DNA from: Sphingosinicella humi
GTDB taxonomy: Bacteria; Pseudomonadota; Alphaproteobacteria; Sphingomonadales; Sphingomonadaceae
NCBI RefSeq assembly: GCF_003129465.1
Contig: NZ_QFFF01000001.1
Span: 1,845,501-1,909,500, forward strand
Direction of reading: 5' to 3'
DNA: 64,000 bases
Shown in pieces: positions 61,499 to 64,000 of this stretch. Under the pieces are notes generated by a model. That model made no database searches and was not told the DNA's origin. It saw nothing but the letters and a program-made list of their open reading frames with translations. Positions within the stretch are counted from its first letter, which is position 1. The number at the start of each line of letters is the position of its first letter. A program made the translations under genes and the position numbers.

Positions 61499-62647
61499 TC
61501 ACCAGCCGTTGAAGCGCGGCCAGCGGCCGGTCACCGCGCCGTCGGGCCCGAGCACATGATAGGCGTCGAACTGGCTCGCGGTGGCGCAGGCATGGTTGGG
61601 AAGAATGCGGAGCTGGGTGCCGACCGGCAGGTCGGGGAGCACAGCACCGGAGCCGGGGCGGACGGCGATGATGCCATGCTCCTGGTTGGCGCTGGTCATG
61701 ATGAGATCGGGCCAGGGGAGGCCGCTCGCGTCGCAGACGAGGCCGTAGCCCTGGTCCACCGCTTGGTTCGCCGTGCCCCGGTCGCGCGACATCGCCATCC
61801 AGCCGGCGTCGACCAATATCCAGCCCTTGTCCTGCTGGTGGCCGATGACGGTGGCGAGCACCGAGAGGGCGATCTCATCGATTGAGCAGACGCCGAGGCC
61901 CGCCATGACGAGATCGAAGAAGTGATAAACGCCGGCGCGGACCTCGGTGATACCGTCCAGGTCTTTCGTGTTGAGGGCGGTCGGCGTCGAGCCGATGCTG
62001 GCGACCGGCGCCTCGAAGCCGGCGGCACGAAGCGTCGCAGCGGCGGCGAGGGTGGTCTCGCGCTCCCGCCTCGCCGCCTCGCCAAGCTCGGCTTGGCTGC
62101 GGGCGTCGTAGGAGCCGCCATAATGGGTCATCACCCCGCGCGGCACGGCTCCGCCCGACGCCAAGGTGCGGGCGATCGCGATGAGCCGGTCCCTATCCTC
62201 CGGCGGCACGCCACCCCGGTGGCCGTCGCTGTCGATCTCGATCAGCACCGGGATGGGCTCGCCCGAAGCCCGCGCCGCCGCGGCAATCGCTTCGGCGGCG
62301 ACGAGATTGTCGGTGATGATGGTGAGGTCGATCTCCCGTCGCCTGATCTCGATCACCCGATCGAGCTTCGCCTGCGCGATGCCGACCGCGTACAAAATGT
62401 CCGTGATGCCGGCCTCGGCGAAGCGCTCGGCCTCCAGCAGTGTCGAGACGGTGATCGGTCCGTTCGACCCGCCGAGCACGCGCCGGGCGACCTCGATCGA
62501 CTTCGCCGTCTTAAGGTGCGGGCGCAGGACGACGCCGTCACCGGCCTCGGCCAGTTGCGCACGCATCCGCTCGATATTGCGTTCGAGCTTCGCCGGGTCG
62601 AGCAGCAACGCCGGCGTTTCGATCGTCTCCAGCGGCTGCTCGTCCAT
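61499..62647 (-). CDS. DSD1-family PLP enzyme (D-threonine aldolase/D-serine dehydratase-like)
   Basis: 382 residues. PLP Lys46 lies in VLRPHLKTAKS; the alanine-racemase-type barrel follows (EIDSDGHRGGVPPEDRDRLI; GSTPTALNTKDLDGITEVRA); zinc ligands lie in LPNHACATASQFDAYHVL near 352-354. Members act on D-threonine, D-serine or 3-hydroxy-D-aspartate. Next to DUF885 and dehydrogenase genes it may handle D-hydroxy-amino acids from peptides, but the substrate cannot be fixed. ATG 62647 matches the family start. Confidence 0.87.
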   Translation of the reverse strand: MDEQPLETIETPALLLDPAKLERNIERMRAQLAEAGDGVVLRPHLKTAKSIEVARRVLGGSNGPITVSTLLEAERFAEAGITDILYAVGIAQAKLDRVIEIRRREIDLTIITDNLVAAEAIAAAARASGEPIPVLIEIDSDGHRGGVPPEDRDRLIAIARTLASGGAVPRGVMTHYGGSYDARSQAELGEAARRERETTLAAAATLRAAGFEAPVASIGSTPTALNTKDLDGITEVRAGVYHFFDLVMAGLGVCSIDEIALSVLATVIGHQQDKGWILVDAGWMAMSRDRGTANQAVDQGYGLVCDASGLPWPDLIMTSANQEHGIIAVRPGSGAVLPDLPVGTQLRILPNHACATASQFDAYHVLGPDGAVTGRWPRFNGW

Positions 62648-62657
62648 GGCTGTCACC

Positions 62658-64000
62658 TCAGCGCTGCGCCTCCGCAATATAGGCATCGATCTGCGCTTCC
62701 AACACGTCGAGCGGGAGCGATCCGTTCTCCAGCACGGCGGCGTGGAAATCGCGCACGTCGAACTTGTCACCGAGCGCCTTCTCCGCCTTGGCCCGCAGCT
62801 CCAATATCTTCAGCTGGCCGATCTTGTAGCTCGTCGCCTGGCCGGGATTGTTGATGTAGCGCTCCACTTCCTTGACGATGTCGCGCTCGGAGAGGAGCGA
62901 ATTCTCCCGGAAATACTCGATCGCTTGCTCGCGGCTCCAGCGCTTGTGGTGGAGGCCGGTGTCGGTGACGAGGCGGACTGCACGCCAGAGCTCGAGCGAG
63001 AGGCGCCCGAAGTCCGAATAGGGATCCTGGTAGAAACCCATCTCCTTGCCGAGCTTCTCCGAATAGAGGCCCCAGCCTTCGCCATAGGCGCCGTAGCCGC
63101 CGAACCGGCGGAACTTGGGAACGTTCGGCAGCTCCTGGGCGAGCGCGGACTGGAAATGATGGCCCGGCGCGCCCTCATGATAGCTGATCGCCTCGATCTG
63201 GGGTTTGAGCACCTGCGTCATGTCGGCGAGGTTGACGTAATAGATGCCGGGGCGGGAGCCGTCGGGCGACGGGCGGTTGTAGAAGGCGACCGCGGCCGTC
63301 TCCTCCCGCCACTTCTCGACGGCGCGGACCTCCAGCGGCGCCTTGGGCAGGCGCCGGAAATATTGCGGCGCCACCCCCATCACCTGATCGATGTAGGCGT
63401 TGGCCTCCTTCAGATACTGCGCCCGGCCCGCTTCGGTGTTGGGGAAGTGGAACTGCTCGCCGGTCTTGAGATGCTCGAAGAACTGCTGGAGCGTGCCCTT
63501 GAAGCCCACCTTCGCCTTGATCGCTTCCATCTCGCCATGGATGCGCGCGACCTCGTCGAGGCCGATCTGGTGGATTTGGTCGGCGCTGAGGTCGGTGGTG
63601 GTCGAATAGCGAAGCTGGCTCGCATAATATTCGGCGCCGCGCGGCAGGTCCCAGGCGCCGTTATTGTCGGTCGCCAGCGGTTCGATCGCGTCGAGGGCGG
63701 CGAACATGGTGTCGTAGCCGCGCTTGAACGGGCCGGTCAGCGCCGCGGAAGCCTCGGCGATCAGCCGCTCCTTAACCTCGGGCGGAGCGGTGAGGGCGCT
63801 CACCTTCTTCTTGAAGTCGGCAAAGAGGGTGCTGTCGGGGCCATCGGTGAAGGGCGCGCCGGTGATGACCTTCTTCGCATCGGCGCGGGCCGGCTCGAAA
63901 TTGAGCTTGGGCGGGACGATGCCCATCTCGGCTTGGCGGCGGACGTTGGCCGAGACTTCGCTCATCACCCGCTCGACCTCCTTCAGACGCGAGATATAGG
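62658..64000 (-). CDS. DUF885 metallopeptidase, 5' part outside window
   Basis: At least 447 residues, reading in from the right edge: the frame is open upstream of 63968 (ISRLKEVERVMSEVSANVRR), so the start lies outside. HEGAPGHHFQSAL is the zinc motif, and FGGYGAYGEGWGLYSEKLGK and WRAVRLVTDTGLHHKRWSRE follow as in the paralogue at 45986. It leads an operon with the DSD1 enzyme (10-base gap), DUF3297 and alcohol dehydrogenase. Peptide hydrolysis is the family role. Confidence 0.87.
   Translation of the reverse strand, partial: YISRLKEVERVMSEVSANVRRQAEMGIVPPKLNFEPARADAKKVITGAPFTDGPDSTLFADFKKKVSALTAPPEVKERLIAEASAALTGPFKRGYDTMFAALDAIEPLATDNNGAWDLPRGAEYYASQLRYSTTTDLSADQIHQIGLDEVARIHGEMEAIKAKVGFKGTLQQFFEHLKTGEQFHFPNTEAGRAQYLKEANAYIDQVMGVAPQYFRRLPKAPLEVRAVEKWREETAAVAFYNRPSPDGSRPGIYYVNLADMTQVLKPQIEAISYHEGAPGHHFQSALAQELPNVPKFRRFGGYGAYGEGWGLYSEKLGKEMGFYQDPYSDFGRLSLELWRAVRLVTDTGLHHKRWSREQAIEYFRENSLLSERDIVKEVERYINNPGQATSYKIGQLKILELRAKAEKALGDKFDVRDFHAAVLENGSLPLDVLEAQIDAYIAEAQR

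Noticed and set aside
1-64000. CRISPR arrays, rRNA, tRNA, prophage or intact insertion sequence
   Set aside because: I read for regular short repeats, cloverleaf arms and transposase motifs on both strands and found none that hold up.

Overview
The window is 64 kb of high-GC DNA, tightly packed with genes on both strands. Gene content points to an alphaproteobacterium, most likely Sphingomonadales: a long TonB receptor, paired DUF885 peptidases, a BigR-type persulfide operon, a membrane quinoprotein glucose dehydrogenase and dispersed palindromes of the CCCCGGC-gaaa-GCCGGGG type. No rRNA, tRNA, CRISPR array or intact insertion sequence was seen.

1-16.3 kb, stress and redox genes. The left edge holds the start of an alcohol dehydrogenase on the minus strand. 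A universal stress protein and a P-type ATPase follow, then a cytochrome c lipoprotein, a frameshifted DUF378 gene, a hemerythrin-like protein, a YitT membrane protein, a thioesterase and an iron-sulfur repair protein (YtfE/ScdA). A perfect FNR-type box and a near-match suggest oxygen control here. Next is a BigR/SqrR-like persulfide operon: ArsR sensor, persulfide dioxygenase, two YeeE/YedE halves, a DUF442 sulfurtransferase, TauE/SafE, and a membrane-thioredoxin fusion. A diverged 52-bp direct repeat brackets 4.5-11.8 kb. PQQ glucose dehydrogenase and a sorbosone-dehydrogenase-like lipoprotein come next.

16.3-36.9 kb, mixed housekeeping and envelope genes. These include an AT-rich island, a 1589-aa NAD-glutamate dehydrogenase, Rnk, an MFS exporter, a LysR regulator, a stand-alone SecY, a Rieske/AIF-like reductase, a GH15 enzyme and an orphan cytochrome oxidase subunit I. 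The oxidase gene shares a palindromic operator with a nearby MarR gene.

36.9-64 kb, a hydroxyproline catabolic locus. All steps from trans-4-hydroxy-L-proline to 2-oxoglutarate are present: epimerase, D-hydroxyproline oxidase, DapA-type deaminase and semialdehyde dehydrogenase. So are a trans-3-hydroxyproline dehydratase and two Ldh_2-family reductases. They sit with a TonB receptor, a permease, two DUF885 peptidases, an amidohydrolase, a secreted alpha/beta hydrolase, a GntR/FCD regulator, and a GH127 beta-L-arabinofuranosidase whose start overlaps the D-hydroxyproline oxidase stop. A shared ATCGTATACGAT-like motif lies at four promoters. The best reading is a regulon for scavenging hydroxyproline-rich, arabinosylated glycopeptides such as plant extensin fragments, stripping the sugar and the peptide and burning the hydroxyproline.
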